Positions 20,855-33,484 are shown, counted from the stretch's first letter. The stretch is 64,000 nucleotides of DNA from Vombatus ursinus (GCF_900497805.2 NW_020954616.1:124001-188000); one strand, 5' to 3'. A program made the numbers and translations. The notes: generated by a model from the letters alone, not told the origin.

Positions 20855-21875
20855 GGAATTTAAGAAGACTGTGTCCCCTTTGATTTTATCCTTGTTTCCC
20901 CGGAAAATACAGAACCTCAAGGGACAAGTTCAATACATCCTCCTCCACTGGCTGTATACCCCTTCTTTTGCAATCTCCCTGCCCCCTTCAGGCCAAAGCC
21001 TTAGGGAGCCCATGAGGTGTAAGTTTAATGGACAGGGTGGGCTGGGGCCAAAAACCTGGCTTTCCTGCTAGGAACTCAGAATCCCTTTAATTCCCAATGT
21101 TAGGTAGCTCTGAGGCCTGAGGATGTTGGCCAAGAGGAAATATATATGCTGGTTATTGGAATTGGAACTATTTCGCTTCCCAACTCATTGGTTATTTACC
21201 ACTCTGTGTGTTCCCCTATATTCCCTCCCTTTTCTCCTTGTCCTCTCTTTTATCTGACTGGTCACATTGTCAAGACTCCTTTCTGTCTGTTAGGTAATTC
21301 TGAGCACATCCTACTCGGAAAGCTGGAAGACGGCCCATGAAAGTATGTGGAGTGTATGAAACTGGCAAAGATAGTCTGTAGTGACTGCTGCTTGTTCTCC
21401 CATCTTCCTCTTCATCATCTGTTCATCTCTTTCTTTCCCTACCACATCTTCTCCATTCCCCAGCTTCCCAAGGTAGAGAAAATAAATCAACAACTCATTC
21501 ACATCGAGGTATTAGGCAATTCCATTCAGGAAACCCCAAGTCCTATTTTGTGCAAGGTACTGTACTCTGCTCCATGGCGTGTAATAAAGAAGATACTGTT
21601 CTCCAGGAGCTTACTGTCTGGTGGAGGAGGTACAAATAACAAATAAAAATATTCATGGAAGAGTAAGATAATACAAAGCAAAGACTCAGGCTAGGAGTCA
21701 GGAGAAATAGAAGACTAGAGAGATAGATAGCTTTGATCTGGAGGGAGGGAAGGCAGAGGCAGTTCCATGGAATTAATAGCCTCACTCAGGGCTATGTACC
21801 TAGTCATATGTGTACTATTTGCTTTGCAGGGTTCTTATAGAGGAAGGTTTTATAATCCTTAAAGTTTTGTACCAA
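20855..21875. other. Intron 1, no feature
   Basis: About 1 kb of unique-looking sequence. Open frames of 60-100 codons on both strands have no recognisable domain. Positions 21565-21640 weakly resemble an L2 end. Confidence 0.35.
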
Positions 21876-21879
21876 GGGT

Positions 21880-22020
21880 TCTTCCCTTTTTTGTGTCCTG
21901 GACCCCTTGGCAATTAGGTGAAAGTTATGGACTCCTCCAAATAATATTTTAAAATGTATTAAAAAATACATAGGATAGCAAAGGAAACTAATTATATTGA
22001 AATAATTATAAATGTTTTTT
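21880..22020 (-). mobile_element. hAT/MER-type DNA transposon relic, truncated
   Basis: 'agggttcttcccttttttgt', 'gtcctggaccccttggcaat' and 'acataggatagcaaaggaaa' match the family at 3683-3915. Its other end is lost where the L1 begins. Confidence 0.6.
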
Positions 22021-22024
22021 AAAA

Positions 22025-23280
22025 ACAACTTCACAATTATCTCAATGGAGGTAGAAAAAGCTTTTGACAAAATGCATTACCCTTTCCTATTAAAAACACT
22101 AGAAAGTACAGGAATAAATGGAGCTTTTCTTTAGATGATTAGTAGTATTTATCTAAAACCAAGAGCAAGCTTTATCTTTAATGGGAATAAACTAGAAAAC
22201 TTCCCAATAAGATCAAGGGTGAGGCAAGGATGTCCATCATCACCATTATTATTCAGTACTATACTAGAAATGCTAGCAACAGCAATGAGATAAGAAAAAG
22301 ATATTGAAAGAATAAGAACAGGCAATAAGGAAACAAAACTATCACTTGTTGCAGATGATATAATTGCATACTCAGAGAACCTGAGAGATTCAACTAAAAA
22401 CTAATTGAAACAATTAACAATTTTAGCAAAGTTTCAGGATATAAAATAAATACACATCTATCATCATCATTTCTACATATTACCAACAAAATCTAACAGC
22501 AAGAGATAGAGAAATTATATTTAAAATAATTGCAGACCATATAAAATACTTGGGAGTATACCTGCCAAGACAAACCAGGAACTATATGAATACAATTACA
22601 AACCACTTTTCATACAAATAAAGTCAGAGCTAAACCACTGGAGAAATATTAATTGCTCAGATGTAGGCCAAGTCAATATAATAAAAATGACAGTTTTACC
22701 TAAATTCATTTACATTCTGTGACTTACCAATTAAACCACCCAAGAATTATTTTATAGATCTAGAAAAAAACAAAATTCATCTGGAAGAATAAAAAGGTCA
22801 AGAATATCCAAGCAATCAAATGTGAAGGGAGGTGGCTTAGCAGTACCAAATTTCAAACTATATTATCAAGCGCAATCATCAATACAATCTAGTACTGGCT
22901 TGGAAATACAATGGTAAAACAGTGGAATAGATTAGGCACACAATACACAGTAGTAAATGACCAGCAGTAATCTAATGTTTGATAAACCCAAACATCCAAG
23001 TTTTGGGGGCAAGAACTCACTATTTGACAAGAATTGCTGTGAAAACTGGAAAGCGGTTGAGCTTAGACCAACATCTCACACTGTATGCCAAGATAAGGTC
23101 AAAATGGGTAAATGATTTAGACATAAAGGGAGAGGTATCATTAACAAATTAGAAGAGCATGGAAAGTTTTACCTGTCAGATATAAGGAAAGTGTTTATGA
23201 CAACGCAAGAGATTGAGAAGATCACAGAAAGTAAAATGGATAATTTTGATTACATGAAATTGAAAAGCTTAAAAACTTAA
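22025..23280 (+). mobile_element. L1 ORF2 fragment, truncated at both ends
   Basis: Plus-strand decayed ORF2: EVEKAFDKMHYPFLLKTLES, SIYLKPRAS, VRQGCPSSPLLFSTILE and the RT catalytic block LVADDIIAYSENLRD (consensus FADD). It continues to TQEIEKITESKMDNFDYMKL and stops at about 23280 without a 3' UTR. Many stops and frameshifts; old copy. Confidence 0.88.
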
Positions 23281-23284
23281 AATT

Positions 23285-23685
23285 AAGTAACTTGCCTATG
23301 TTCATGCAATTTGTAAATGTTAGAGTTAGGGTTTAAACCAAGTTCTTTCTGACTAAACCCTAATATTCTACCCCCTGTATCCCCATAGCCTTGTGTCTTA
23401 TCACACTGTTCTGGTTTCCTCTCCAGAAGAAGAGATAAGCCAGGAGAGGGGACAGTATGCTCAAGCATTTCTTATACTTACTGATTTAAAAGAAAAACAA
23501 AGTCAAGTTTGATTGCTACCGGGGCTACATGGGCTACAACAAACATGTAGTAACTTTAGATGCCTGAGAAGGAATTCATCATTATGGAGTGCACTCTAAA
23601 GGAATCCCATGTGACTTTGCTGACTTGATGATATCTGGGGACTGGAAGATCATGCCACTCAATCAGTGTTCAAAGACTTCATGAA
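23285..23685. other. Intron 1, MIR scrap then unique DNA
   Basis: A MIR-like scrap ('aagtaacttgcctatgttca') occurs at 23285-23400; nothing else recognised. Confidence 0.4.
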
Positions 23686-23689
23686 AGTC

Positions 23690-23880
23690 AGTGTAGTATA
23701 ATAGAAATATCATTGAGTCTGGGATCAGAACTCTTGGGTTTGAATCCCAGTGGTGCTATTTCCTATCTTTGGGGCAAACTCTTTAGGTGCTCTAGGTCTC
23801 AATTTCCTCATCTAAAAGAGGAAGGGGATGGACTAGATAACCTCTAAGATTACTTGCAGTTTTAAATTCCATGACTTTAT
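23690..23880 (+). repeat. MIR-type SINE
   Basis: 'cattgagtctgggatcagaa', 'cttgggtttgaatcccagtg', 'tcaatttcctcatctaaaag', 'gatggactagataacctcta'. Confidence 0.85.
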
Positions 23881-23884
23881 CTTC

Positions 23885-24660
23885 CTGCATGCTTTAATTT
23901 TATCCAGATCTGACTTCAGTAGTTTGGTCCTTACTCTACATTCTTAAATACCACCCTGCTTTCACCCTCAAGTTTTTGATACCGTTCTTACATCTATCCC
24001 TGTTCCTAGTTCCCCCATCCTCAAACCTGAGCCACAATTAGTTTGGGAGAGGTTTATTTACAAGGGAAGGATGAAATTTGCAACCCATGCCAAAGGAGTA
24101 AGAGAAGTCCCCAAGTGTTCAAGAATGTATCTGAGCGGTCAAAACTAGTGGCCTATGATTGGTGCTAAACTTCCTAAGTCTAAGTTAGCCTCAGGCCAAC
24201 ATTATTAGGATTCTGGTCATTGCGTTGGGAAATCATCTGCTCTAATTCAACTAAAACCTCATTTCAACCTGGGATCTCTTCCCCACCCCCAGCCTAGAGC
24301 AACATCCAGCCAGGAGGCTTTATACTGGGCCCTCTGGTCTGTATGCTTCCTCATTTACATTTACATGTACATTGGTTAAGTTATGATAAGCATTTGAGAT
24401 GGCCAATTGATAAGGGATATTGATGCCTCCCACACCATGGTTCTCTACCCCATTCATGAGTTAGCCTATACATAACATGGGGAATAAAAATTATTGCCAT
24501 AACAATGGTTCATAATTCTCTGACCCCAAAGTACTTCAGAAATGTTGTTTCTTTACACAGGTCTAGCCCAACTATCTGACAGCTTCCCACAATTTTAGTT
24601 CAGGAAAAACTTGCTTGTTTGTTTGTCTTTTCTTATCTAGTATTTCTCAGTTCAACAATC
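23885..24660. other. Intron 1, unassigned
   Basis: No gene. The stretch 24040-24310 has an antisense polyadenylation-like 'gaggtttatttacaag' and could be a decayed LTR, but I cannot set ends. Confidence 0.3.
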
Positions 24661-24664
24661 TGCC

Positions 24665-24800
24665 TAGGAGTAATATCATGGCATTGAAAGTTTTCTGGAT
24701 ATGGAGTATGTATTTGTGTCCCATCTCTGCCACCTTCTATTTATGCTAGTTGGAACAAGTCACTTAACCTGTCTTGGCTTCAGTTATCTCATTTGTATGT
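24665..24800 (+). repeat. MIR-type SINE fragment
   Basis: 'catggcattgaaagttttct', 'gttggaacaagtcacttaac', 'tggcttcagttatctcattt'. Confidence 0.7.
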
Positions 24801-25149
24801 ATAACCAAAGGTTCAAAGTTCATTTACATATGACTCTTCAATTGGTATAGACTGATTACTCAATGCTCCAGGTATGTCTGAGAGGTAGAGTGTGCAAGTG
24901 TCTTTCTGCTTTAAGAGAGAAGAAATGAGGGTCCAGATTTTCTCCTGGGAGAGGTTCCTAAAGGAATCTGGAAATAAGCCCACATGTAGAGGAGTTGGCA
25001 CCTTGATCATGTCCCTATATTCAGCTTGCTACATTAGAGATTTTGGGGAAGTTTACCTTGGGTGAAATCTATGACTCTTTCTCTTGGTTGAGCTGAGATA
25101 TTTCACTCCTAGTGGGAGAACTCATTCATTATATGTATTTGCTGATACT

Positions 25150-25373
25150 GGGCTTCTAGGTGGCACAGTGGATAGAGTACTGGATCTGATGTCAGGAAGA
25201 TCTGAATTCAAATCTGGCTTCAGACACTTACTAGCTGTCTGACCCTGGGCAAGTCACTTAACCCTGTTTATCTCAGTTTCTTCGTCTGTAAAACGAGCTG
25301 TCAAGAAAATCCTTCCAAAAAAGGATCATGAAGAGTCAGACACAACTGAAATAATTAAGCAACAACAAATGGT
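25150..25373 (+). repeat. Mar1-type RTE-tailed SINE
   Basis: tRNA-like head 'ggcttctaggtggcacagtg', CORE with 'gaccctgggcaagtcactta', and the RTE-like 3' tail 'gaagagtcagacacaactga' followed by 'caacaacaaat'. Mar1 SINEs are marsupial and use RTE machinery. Confidence 0.85.
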
Positions 25374-25379
25374 ATATTC

Positions 25380-26150
25380 TCATCTATATACCTTATCTGA
25401 TTTCTATTTACTATTGGTTTAGGTAAATAAATTTAATGGCTAGTCACCATGTATGGTCTTTGTGTAGCTGACATTTGATAGAAAGGGAGATAAGTCTTAG
25501 ATATATAGCTTGAGGCACTCCTTCCCATCAAGGGAGAGTAATCAGGAACATGAACCTAAAAATTATTTCCCCTAGACTAACAATACATAGAGGGGTCAGA
25601 TAGAAATACTTCTAGCACAATACCCTCTCTCTCAATACAACAAAGTGGCCATCCTCTGGGCTCATTCTCCCAACTCCAGGAGTCCCAGAAAAAACTCAGT
25701 GTAACTTTGTGCAAAGTCCTGATCTAAGAGCAGCTCTTATACAAGAACATCAAGGATTCTCTCTTCCAGCTATGATCAGAAACCATTATGCCTAGTGACA
25801 CCTCTGGTTATAATCCTTTTCTGTTTCAGCTATGGAGGTGTTAGTCTTGGCCCCAGTGTGGGGCTCAGTGGGGTGTCTTAGTACCCTTGCAGTTAATAGA
25901 GTGGTATTGAATGATGGCTTGTCCATAATTTACCTGGTTATCATAAACAGTCACAATGAGCCTAGGAAAAGTAGAAAGGGCCTCTAGAGCCAGAGTTCTC
26001 AAATTTTCAAGGGTTTCAGTTACATATTAATTTGTCTGCTTATCTACTGTCTGTTGTTTATGCAAATCATATAAAATATAAATTTTTACAAAGAATATTA
26101 GACATCATTGAGTTTGATGCCTTCATTTTACATGTTAGAAAGTCTGCATC
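25380..26150. other. Intron 1, no feature
   Basis: Unique-looking, no exon recognised. Confidence 0.35.
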
Positions 26151-26172
26151 TCTGAAAAGGTTAAATGATATG

Positions 26173-26331
26173 TTTGTTTTTTCTTTTTTGGGGGGAGGGG
26201 TGGTTAGGCAATGGGGTTAAGTGACTTGCCTAGGGCCACACAGCTAGTTAAGTGTTATGGCCAGATTTGAACTTAGGTTCTCCTGAATCCAGGGTCAGTG
26301 CTCTATCCACTGAGCCACCTAGCTGCCCCTA
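26173..26331 (-). repeat. Short tRNA-derived SINE (WSINE1/WALLSI type) with 18-bp target duplication
   Basis: Reverse strand of a GGGGCAGCTAGGTGG SINE: poly-T side 'tttgttttttcttttttggg', body 'gttaagtgacttgcctaggg', head 'cactgagccacctagctgcc'. Flanked by perfect copies of aaaaggttaaatgatatg at 26155-26172 and 26332-26349. Comparatively young. Confidence 0.92.
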
Positions 26332-26394
26332 AAAAGGTTAAATGATATGAAGTCAATCCTGTGTGCTCTCTCCATCACTCCCCCCCTTTTTCTC

Positions 26395-26518
26395 TCTTCT
26401 TTCCTTCCTTCCTCCCTTCCTCCTGGTCCCCTCTCTCCCTCCTATCCTTTATTCTTCCTTCCTTCCTTCCTTCTTTCCTTCCTTCATTCCTTCCCTCCTT
26501 CCTTCCTTCCTTCTTTAT
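26395..26518 (+). repeat. (TTCC)n microsatellite
   Basis: Pyrimidine tract of ttcc/tccc units, about 120 bp, imperfect. Reverse strand is (GGAA)n. Confidence 0.95.
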
Positions 26519-26929
26519 TAGATTATTTAATTCATTGATTGACCAATAATAGGTCCTAGGCTAAACCCCACTTGGTCATTGTTTGGGTCCTGATTGCTCA
26601 GAATGAATGTAAATAGCAATTATTTCTGTTTTGGCAAAAAACCCTGAGGGTCTTCCACTCCCAGATTGATTTTGTTTTTTCACTAGGTAGAAGAAGCCAT
26701 TCTTGAAAAGAAGCCATTAACTTTCTTTGTTCTGAGAAGCCAGGTTGAGGAGGAGTGGTGGTGGTTAGTAGTGGTGAATGGAGGATGTTGGTGTTGGAGG
26801 CAAAGCTTTGGGAGAGAGTAAGAGTCACTGACTTCAGGTTCAGATACTGACCTAACTCTGCTGCAAATGAGTTGTTTCCAAGGGACGATAACCAAAAAGA
26901 AGAAATGAATGAGAACTATATTAATAATA

Positions 26930-27390
26930 GTTCACATGCATAGAGGGCATTAAGGTTTGCAGGAACTCTTGCAAATAAAGATATATGAGCTCATTTGATC
27001 CTCACAACAAGCCTATAAGGGAAGAGCTATTATTATCCACATTTTTACAGATGAAAAGAAGTAAGGTTCAGAGCAGTTAATTGACTTGTCCAGAGTCACG
27101 TAGTTACTAAGTGTGTGAGACAAGCTATAAACCCACATTTTCTTGATTTCAGGTCCAGTGTTCTATCTACCACATCACACTACTTCCTCTGTGAGTAACC
27201 CCTCAACGATTCAGAACTCTGGCTGGTTACTCTTGTAAGAGAGTTGCTAGAATCATAGTATAATAGGGTTTTGAGATGAAAAGAGCCTTAGAGATCAGCT
27301 CATCCAACTCCATTTTCTATTTGAGAAAACTGAGACCCAAAAAGTTAAGTAACTCACTGTTGAAGGTCTAACAGCTGGCAAGAAACTTTT
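26930..27390 (-). repeat. Two MIR-type SINE pieces
   Basis: 26930-27185: 'aaggtttgcaggaactcttg', 'catttgatcctcacaacaag', 'tgtccagagtcacgtagtta'. 27255-27390: 'gagatcagctcatccaactc', 'tttgagaaaactgagaccca'. Both antisense. Confidence 0.78.
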
Positions 27391-27394
27391 TTTG

Positions 27395-28350
27395 GAACAC
27401 TGGATTCCAACATCAGAACCATTGGGAATGACCTGATAGATATTTCTGACCAGAGTATGGATCAGTCACCCTGAGACATCTTAGAACTTAGTACTGTAGT
27501 AATGAAAAAAAGGCCATTGGACCAACTTAGCTCTTTCCTTTTTAGTCAGGAGAAAGTTCTAGTTTAAATAATATGGGGGATTTCATTTAGGGGCTCTACT
27601 GAGAAGCCAGAAAGAGAGAATTCATTTCAGATGATGGTTATTAGAACTCAGGAACTAGTTTCTAGACTAGGAAAATCTGTGCTCAGGAAGGTCTTTAGCA
27701 ACCTGTGATATCTAAATGATATACTTTCTGTCCCACATTCCAGATGGGGACCACAGGTTAAGTTCTGTTTCCCAAATTTCTTCAAAGAAATTTTATTTAG
27801 CTTGGGTGGTGTTTAGAAGACTATTATGCATCTCTAGGAAAGATATCAGAAGCATTTAAGGTTTTTCTGACCATGGGATAGACAAATAATCCAGTGTCAT
27901 CCTAGAACCACAAAATTGGATGAAGACAAAAACCTAACATCCACCCAACTCAGTCCTTTCCACTCAAGCCCAGAGAAAACCAAGGTTGGATATCATTTAG
28001 TGATCCTTAATCAAAGAGTTTGCCCAGGGGCAAGAGTGGGAAAACTCATTCCAGGGAGTTGAACATTTAGAACTTTGCATCCATTACTCCAAATTTCATT
28101 TCTGTCCCAATGGAATCACCCATCATGCCCAGGAACATTGTTTTTCAACCTCTCAAGGGTATGAGGAGATACATAGGACTTTTGAGGGAACAGTTCTGAG
28201 GAAGAGGAGTTTAGAAATCATGAGAAAAGTGGAGAGGAAACAGTATGAATGATTAGAAGTTCCATTTATCAGAAAAGGCAGGAGAAGAACTGGAGGTTCA
28301 TAGAATGTTAGAGCATGAAGAAGTCATAAAGATAGTCTGGAAGGATGGTG
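27395..28350. other. Intron 1, no feature
   Basis: Nearly 1 kb of unique-looking sequence with no recognisable exon. Confidence 0.35.
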
Positions 28351-28364
28351 CTGCTCTTGACAGA

Positions 28365-28622
28365 AATAGGGGAAGGGAATAAGTAATTATATAGCACCTA
28401 TTATGTTCCAGGCACTATGCTAAGTGCTTTTTACAAATATAAAAACCTGGGAATTAAGTGCTAGTATTATCCCCATTTTATAGTTTAGGAAACTGAAGCA
28501 AACACAGGATAAGTGACTTGCCTAAGGTCAAATAGGTAGTAAGTCTCCGAGGCTGGATTTAAACTCAAGTCTACCTGACTCCAGACTCAGTGCTCTGTCC
28601 ATTGGGGCATCCAGCTATCTCT
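28365..28622 (-). repeat. MIR/Mon-1-type SINE
   Basis: 'cctattatgttccaggcact', 'tatccccattttatagttta', 'agtgacttgcctaaggtcaa', 'tcagtgctctgtccattggg'. Confidence 0.85.
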
Positions 28623-28689
28623 ATAAATAGAGAAATTCAGAAGAGTGCTAAGGCTTTTTTCTTGGGGCAGGGGGAATAGTAAGTTTTAT

Positions 28690-29125
28690 TTTGATCAGTT
28701 TGAGATGTGTGTAGAACATCACGTTCAAAATGTTCTGTAGGGAGTTGGTGTTTTGGGACTAGAATTCAGGAGAGATACTAGGGCTGGAAATAAAGATCTT
28801 GGAGTCATCTGCTTAATGATAATATTTTAATTCATAGGACCTGTTGAGGTCACTAAGAGAGCATGGGAAGTGAGAGTACACAGAGAGAAAAGAACCCGGA
28901 ACAAAACCTCGTGGTTTGCTCACAGTAAAAGAGCACAATAGGGATAATGACCTTACAAAAAGAGACTGAAGAGTGTTCAGACAGGTAGGAGGGGGTGCCA
29001 GAGAGAGCAGGGTCATGAAAACCTAGAGAAGAGGGAGTACCCAGGAGGAGCGGTTGGTCAATAGTTTCAAATGCTCCACAGAAGAATGAAGACTGAAAAG
29101 AGGCCATCATATTTGGCAAGTGCTG
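28690..29125 (+). repeat. Ancient interspersed repeat, class unsure
   Basis: Contains phrases of an old, widely dispersed mammalian repeat: 'gttgaggtcactaagagagc', 'agcagggtcatgaaaaccta', 'ggtcaatagtttcaaatgct', 'gaggccatcatatttggcaa'. A related piece is at 48455-48620. I cannot assign it to a named family from memory. Confidence 0.5.
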
Positions 29126-29129
29126 GAAT

Positions 29130-29875
29130 CCTCAATAATTTGTGAAACTGTCACTATAATCCCAAAGGTCATCACCTTCATGAGACCCTCCACTTCCAAG
29201 GCTGGAGGAATGTGTAGGTGATTGGGGAGTGTCTAAAATCATCTGCATTGGGGATGGGAGTGGAATATAGATGACAAGACACTTTAAATACAAAAATATT
29301 TGATCCTGGTCTTTTAAGGGAATTTTTTTCTGACTCTTTTGGGAAAAATCTGTTTTTCTCTGAGATAAAAGTAACTCAGATTATTTAATCATTAAATATT
29401 TTTGCTCCCCTCCACCCCCCCACTATCCAATAGGGGGCAGTATTTCTGCTAGAACTGTGATAGTTGTCATGCTCAGTTTTCTGGGAGCTCTAAATAAGCT
29501 ATTTTAATATCTATGGCAGCCATCAGTTCAAGCTTCAGGTACTTACTTTCAATGGAGTTTGGGATGACAAAAGTAATCTATGTCACATCTCTCCCCCTGT
29601 CTTTCACTGCAGTGTCCATGGCCTCTATCTTCTAAAAATCTAGGGAAAGAAATTAATTCCAGAAATAGATCTCAAATCTTACATCTTGCACCCATTTAGA
29701 TTCCATTCTTGCCTCTTTCCTTGATATAGCCCCCCAAAACTGACTCAATCAGCCCACTGGCTACAATGAAAATGAAAGTGAGGTATAAATTGTAAGTTTC
29801 AAAGTGATATAGTATACCAGCTTATGGTCAAGTTGAATTTTAAACATTTCCACCCTCTCTTTTGTTCTCCTTTCC
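29130..29875. other. Intron 1, no feature
   Basis: Unique-looking. A C-rich run 'ctcccctccacccccccact' lies at 29404-29423. Confidence 0.35.
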
Positions 29876-29979
29876 TCACTTTCACCTCAGAGAGACAGGT
29901 TCACGAAGAGACCCCTTGCAAAAAGGAATTCTAACAAGCCTTAGTCTTAGTCTTAAAGTCAAAGAGAGCAGGGAAACCA

Positions 29980-30335
29980 CTTCATTGTGATCTAAACTCA
30001 CCCTCTCTCCTTCTTTGCATGTCTAAGACCTGTCATTGATTCCATTTCCTGTCCAGCAGTCAGGACAGGAAACCTGCTGTCTGGTACTTCAGCCTGTGGC
30101 CCCAGGAAAATCCCCTTGGGTTGCCCACAATGTCCAGCTTCTTGTGACTCCTCGCAGATTTGGTGGAAGGGCTATCTCCAGCAACTCTGATCTATATCTG
30201 ACCACTGGATCCAGATGGCTCTGGAGGAGAAAGTGATGCTGGTGACTTTGCACAGCCCTCCCTCACTTAAATCCAATTCACTTGCACCTGATATCATGGT
30301 CCTCTTTGAGATCAAAGGACAAACAACAACACAGA
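29980..30335 (+). repeat. RTE-tailed retroposon 3' segment
   Basis: Ends with 'tggctctggaggagaaagtg', 'ctttgcacagccctccctca' and 'gatcaaaggacaaacaacaa', a 3' tail I recognise from dispersed RTE/BovB-related elements. Subfamily unknown. Confidence 0.5.
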
Positions 30336-30339
30336 TTTA

Positions 30340-30980
30340 GTCAGTCACTTGGAACTTCTATGGACTGGCTCTGGAAAACTTATCTCTGGGCCACTCATAT
30401 AATTAGATGTAACTTCTCCTAGTGTCCCAGGTGTGCCCTGGGGATGTGCTATTCCAGAAAGAAAAAAAGAAACTAGAAAGTTGAATGCCTAAAGAGACAA
30501 CTCTACAAATACTATGTATCCCTTTAAAAGCCCCACCAGGGAATATGATGGAGTGCTTCTCTGCCAACTGTCCTTTTTAGTAGTCTTAAGGCTATTCCAC
30601 TTTCCACTTCTGTCTCATTGGCAACTAGATCTTGGAAATGTCAGGGGAAAACAGGTATTCACTGCAGTATGGGAGGTTGCCATAGTAAAGGGTACAATTA
30701 CTTATGCAAACTTTGTGTGAGAGATACTCAGGATTTGAAGGGCCCAGCTGCACTTTAGCAGACTTTTTAACTTATTTGGCTCATGGCCTTCATCTAGGAA
30801 ACCTGGGGAAATGTATACATGTAACCTCACAGTGTTCTGAGATAGACTCCCCACTTGTAATCTTATAGTTCATGATGTTGCAAAGGACATTTTTACTAAA
30901 AGGAGGTAAGTGCAACAGATGTTTGAATGCTCTATGATTTAATAAATGAGTAACATTTGTGACCCAGGTATGGCATTGTA
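30340..30980. other. Intron 1, no feature
   Basis: Nothing recognisable. Confidence 0.35.
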
Positions 30981-30984
30981 TATA

Positions 30985-32320
30985 TATATGTAAATTTATT
31001 CTGTACATACTTCTATTTATCACTTCTTTCTCTGGATGCAGATAGTGTCTTTCTTCATATGTCCTTTATAGTTAATTTGGGTATTTATAATGGTCAAAAT
31101 AACTTATTCACTCAAAGCTGTTCTTAAAACAATATTGCTCTTACTGTAAACAATATTTTCTTGGTTCTGCTCATTTCACTCTTCATTATTTTGTGCAAGT
31201 CTTTTTATGTTTTTCTAAAATCATTAAGTTCATCATCTCTTATAGCACAATAGTATTCCATCACAATCATATACCCAGCTTGTTTAGCCATCCCGCAATT
31301 TATAAACAATACCTGTGATTTCTGGTTCTTTGCCACCACAAAGAAAGCATAAACATTTTAGAACATATAGGTTTTCTCCCCTAATTATCTTCAGAAATAA
31401 ACCAAGTAGTGGTATTGCTGGGTCAAAGGATATAGGTAGTTTAATAACTCTTTGGGCATAATTCCATTTATCAATTGGGGAATGACTCATATTCTTATAG
31501 ATTTGACAAAGTTCTTTATGTATTTTAGATATGAGACCTTTATCTGATAAACTGTCTATAGAAAATTTTCCCCAATTTTCTGCTTTCCTTGTGAATTTGG
31601 CTACATTTGTTTTACATACATAAAACCTTTTTTAATTTAATGTAATTGAAATTATACATTTTACACCTAACTTTGCTCTCTGTTTCTTGTTTATTCATAA
31701 ATTGTTCGCCTATCTATAAGTCTGTTAAGTAATATGTTCCATGTTCTTCTAATTTTCTTGTAAAATTTCTTGTTATATCTAGGTCATGTATCCATTTTGA
31801 CCTTATCTTGGTAAAGGGTGTAAGATATTGGTCTATATCCAGTTTCTGCCATACTGCTTTCCAGTTTTCCCAACAAATTTTTTTTTGCCAAATAATGAAT
31901 TATCTTTGTACTTGTCAAATACAAGATTATTATGTTTATTTCCTGCTGTAAATTATAGGTCTACTCTATTCCATTGATCTACTTTTCTATTTCTTGGCCA
32001 ATACCAGATAGTTCTGATAATTACTGCCTTATATATAATAATATAAAATATAAATGGTGCTATTAAACCTCCTTCCTTTACATTTTTTTTCATTATTTCC
32101 TTTGATATTCTTAATTTTTTATTTTTCCAAGTGAATTTTATTATTTTTAATTCACATTTAAAATTATAACTATTTGTGAATTTCTCTCCTTATTTTTACT
32201 ATTTTCCTTCTCAGCCTCTCTTTTCACCCTATCCCTGTTACTTTATCTTTTCCCCTTACCCTCTTATTCCTTATTTTATACTCTTTCCAAAGTTTTCTTC
32301 CTACAGTTGGGAAGCACAGT
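30985..32320 (-). mobile_element. L1 fragment with an internal ORF2 deletion
   Basis: Antisense order: L1 3' UTR ('tttctctggatgcagatagt'), ORF2 C-terminal and thumb/RT text to about 32130 ('tttccaagtgaattttatta'), then an abrupt jump to the start of ORF2 and the ORF1-ORF2 spacer ('aaaattataactatttgtga', 'ttcaccctatccctgttact'). The endonuclease and most of the RT are missing. The same spacer text is at 39020-39120. Confidence 0.75.
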
Positions 32321-32329
32321 TTGTTCTGG

Positions 32330-32750
32330 GGATGCCTTATTTTTCCTTGCAGGAGGAGTCACTGTCCTTACCTCCATTGCCTCCCCACCCCTAACTAAAA
32401 CCCCTCTGTGAGCTCTGGGAATTATCTTCGCCCAGAGGATTCAGTCACTTAATCACTAAGTATTGAATATCCTTGTTTGTTCATGCTCAGATCTCAAGCT
32501 TCAGGGGCCACCTTGTGGCTATTACACTTATTAGTACATCTCATCATTAGCCCCCAATAACTTTGAACAACTACTTAATGCCATCCTCCCCCTAGTGCTG
32601 CCGTAGTAGAAACAATGTCTCTATGGAGCCCAGATTCGCATTTTGTGGGGGCAAAAGTTTTCTATGATTAAAGAATATGACATATTGTTATCTTGGAGAG
32701 AAAATAACTTTCCCCATGAGTCAGGCAGGAAATGTCCTAAAAGATCAAGA
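32330..32750. other. Intron 1, no feature
   Basis: Unique-looking. Confidence 0.3.
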
Positions 32751-32754
32751 TCAG

Positions 32755-32850
32755 GTAAAATATAAATAATATAAAATTATGCATAATAATAGATTATATA
32801 TTATAATTATATAATATATCATATATAATTATATAATATAATTAAAATCT
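32755..32850. repeat. AT-rich palindromic tract
   Basis: Nearly pure A/T with self-complementary blocks such as 'attataattatataatatat' and 'atatataattatataatata'. Confidence 0.9.
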
Positions 32851-32854
32851 TTTA

Positions 32855-33285
32855 CATTTCGCCTCTATCCCTACCCCAAACCAAATTGGCTTCAGACATG
32901 CCTCCAATCTACAACCTTTAAGGGAAGGTTAAATGTGGTTGGAGGGCCTTGAGATTTATAGGTCATAAAGCCAAAAAGGTGTTGATCTCCTAGACCTCAA
33001 AGAGGAAGGTCCGTTCCCAAAAGAGGAAGAATCCAAAGAGGTGAAATGGGGACGAATTGTAAGATCTGAAAGGGAAAAAGAAGATCAAGAGGCACAAGGT
33101 CATTGGAAAAAGAAGAAGAAAGGGGGAGTTAGGGTATCCTAGAGTATAGGGCAGCGGGAGGGCCCGATAAATGAGGCTCTGAGTTCCATGTCAGAGGAAG
33201 TTCTGGTCCCTAAATCAATGGAACTGGGGTCTCAGGAAGCCCCATAAGAAAGCTGGGCAGGGGAAAAGGACCACTAAATAAGATA
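32855..33285. other. Intron 1, purine-rich unassigned DNA
   Basis: Purine-rich on the plus strand (33000-33130: 'aaaagaagaagaaaggggga'). No long frame with a recognisable product, no repeat recognised. Confidence 0.3.
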
Positions 33286-33287
33286 AT

Positions 33288-33438
33288 AGGGGCAGCTACA
33301 TGGCTCAGTGAATAGAGGACCAGCCCCGGAATCAGGAGGACCTGAGTGCAAATTTGACCTCAGACACTTGACACTTACTAACTGTGTGACCCTGGGCAAG
33401 TCACTTAACCCCATTGTCTAACCCTCCCCCCCAAAAAA
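33288..33438 (+). repeat. Short tRNA-derived SINE (WSINE1/WALLSI type)
   Basis: 'ggggcagctacatggctcag', 'acacttgacacttactaact', 'gggcaagtcacttaacccca' and a C/A-rich tail. Flanked by aagataata on each side. Confidence 0.9.
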
Positions 33439-33484
33439 AGATAATAAACATCCCTAAGTCTGACAGAATACGAGAGCTTTAGCA

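Noticed and set aside
24040-24310. Possible antisense LTR
   Set aside because: Only one weak polyadenylation-like motif; ends and duplication not definable.
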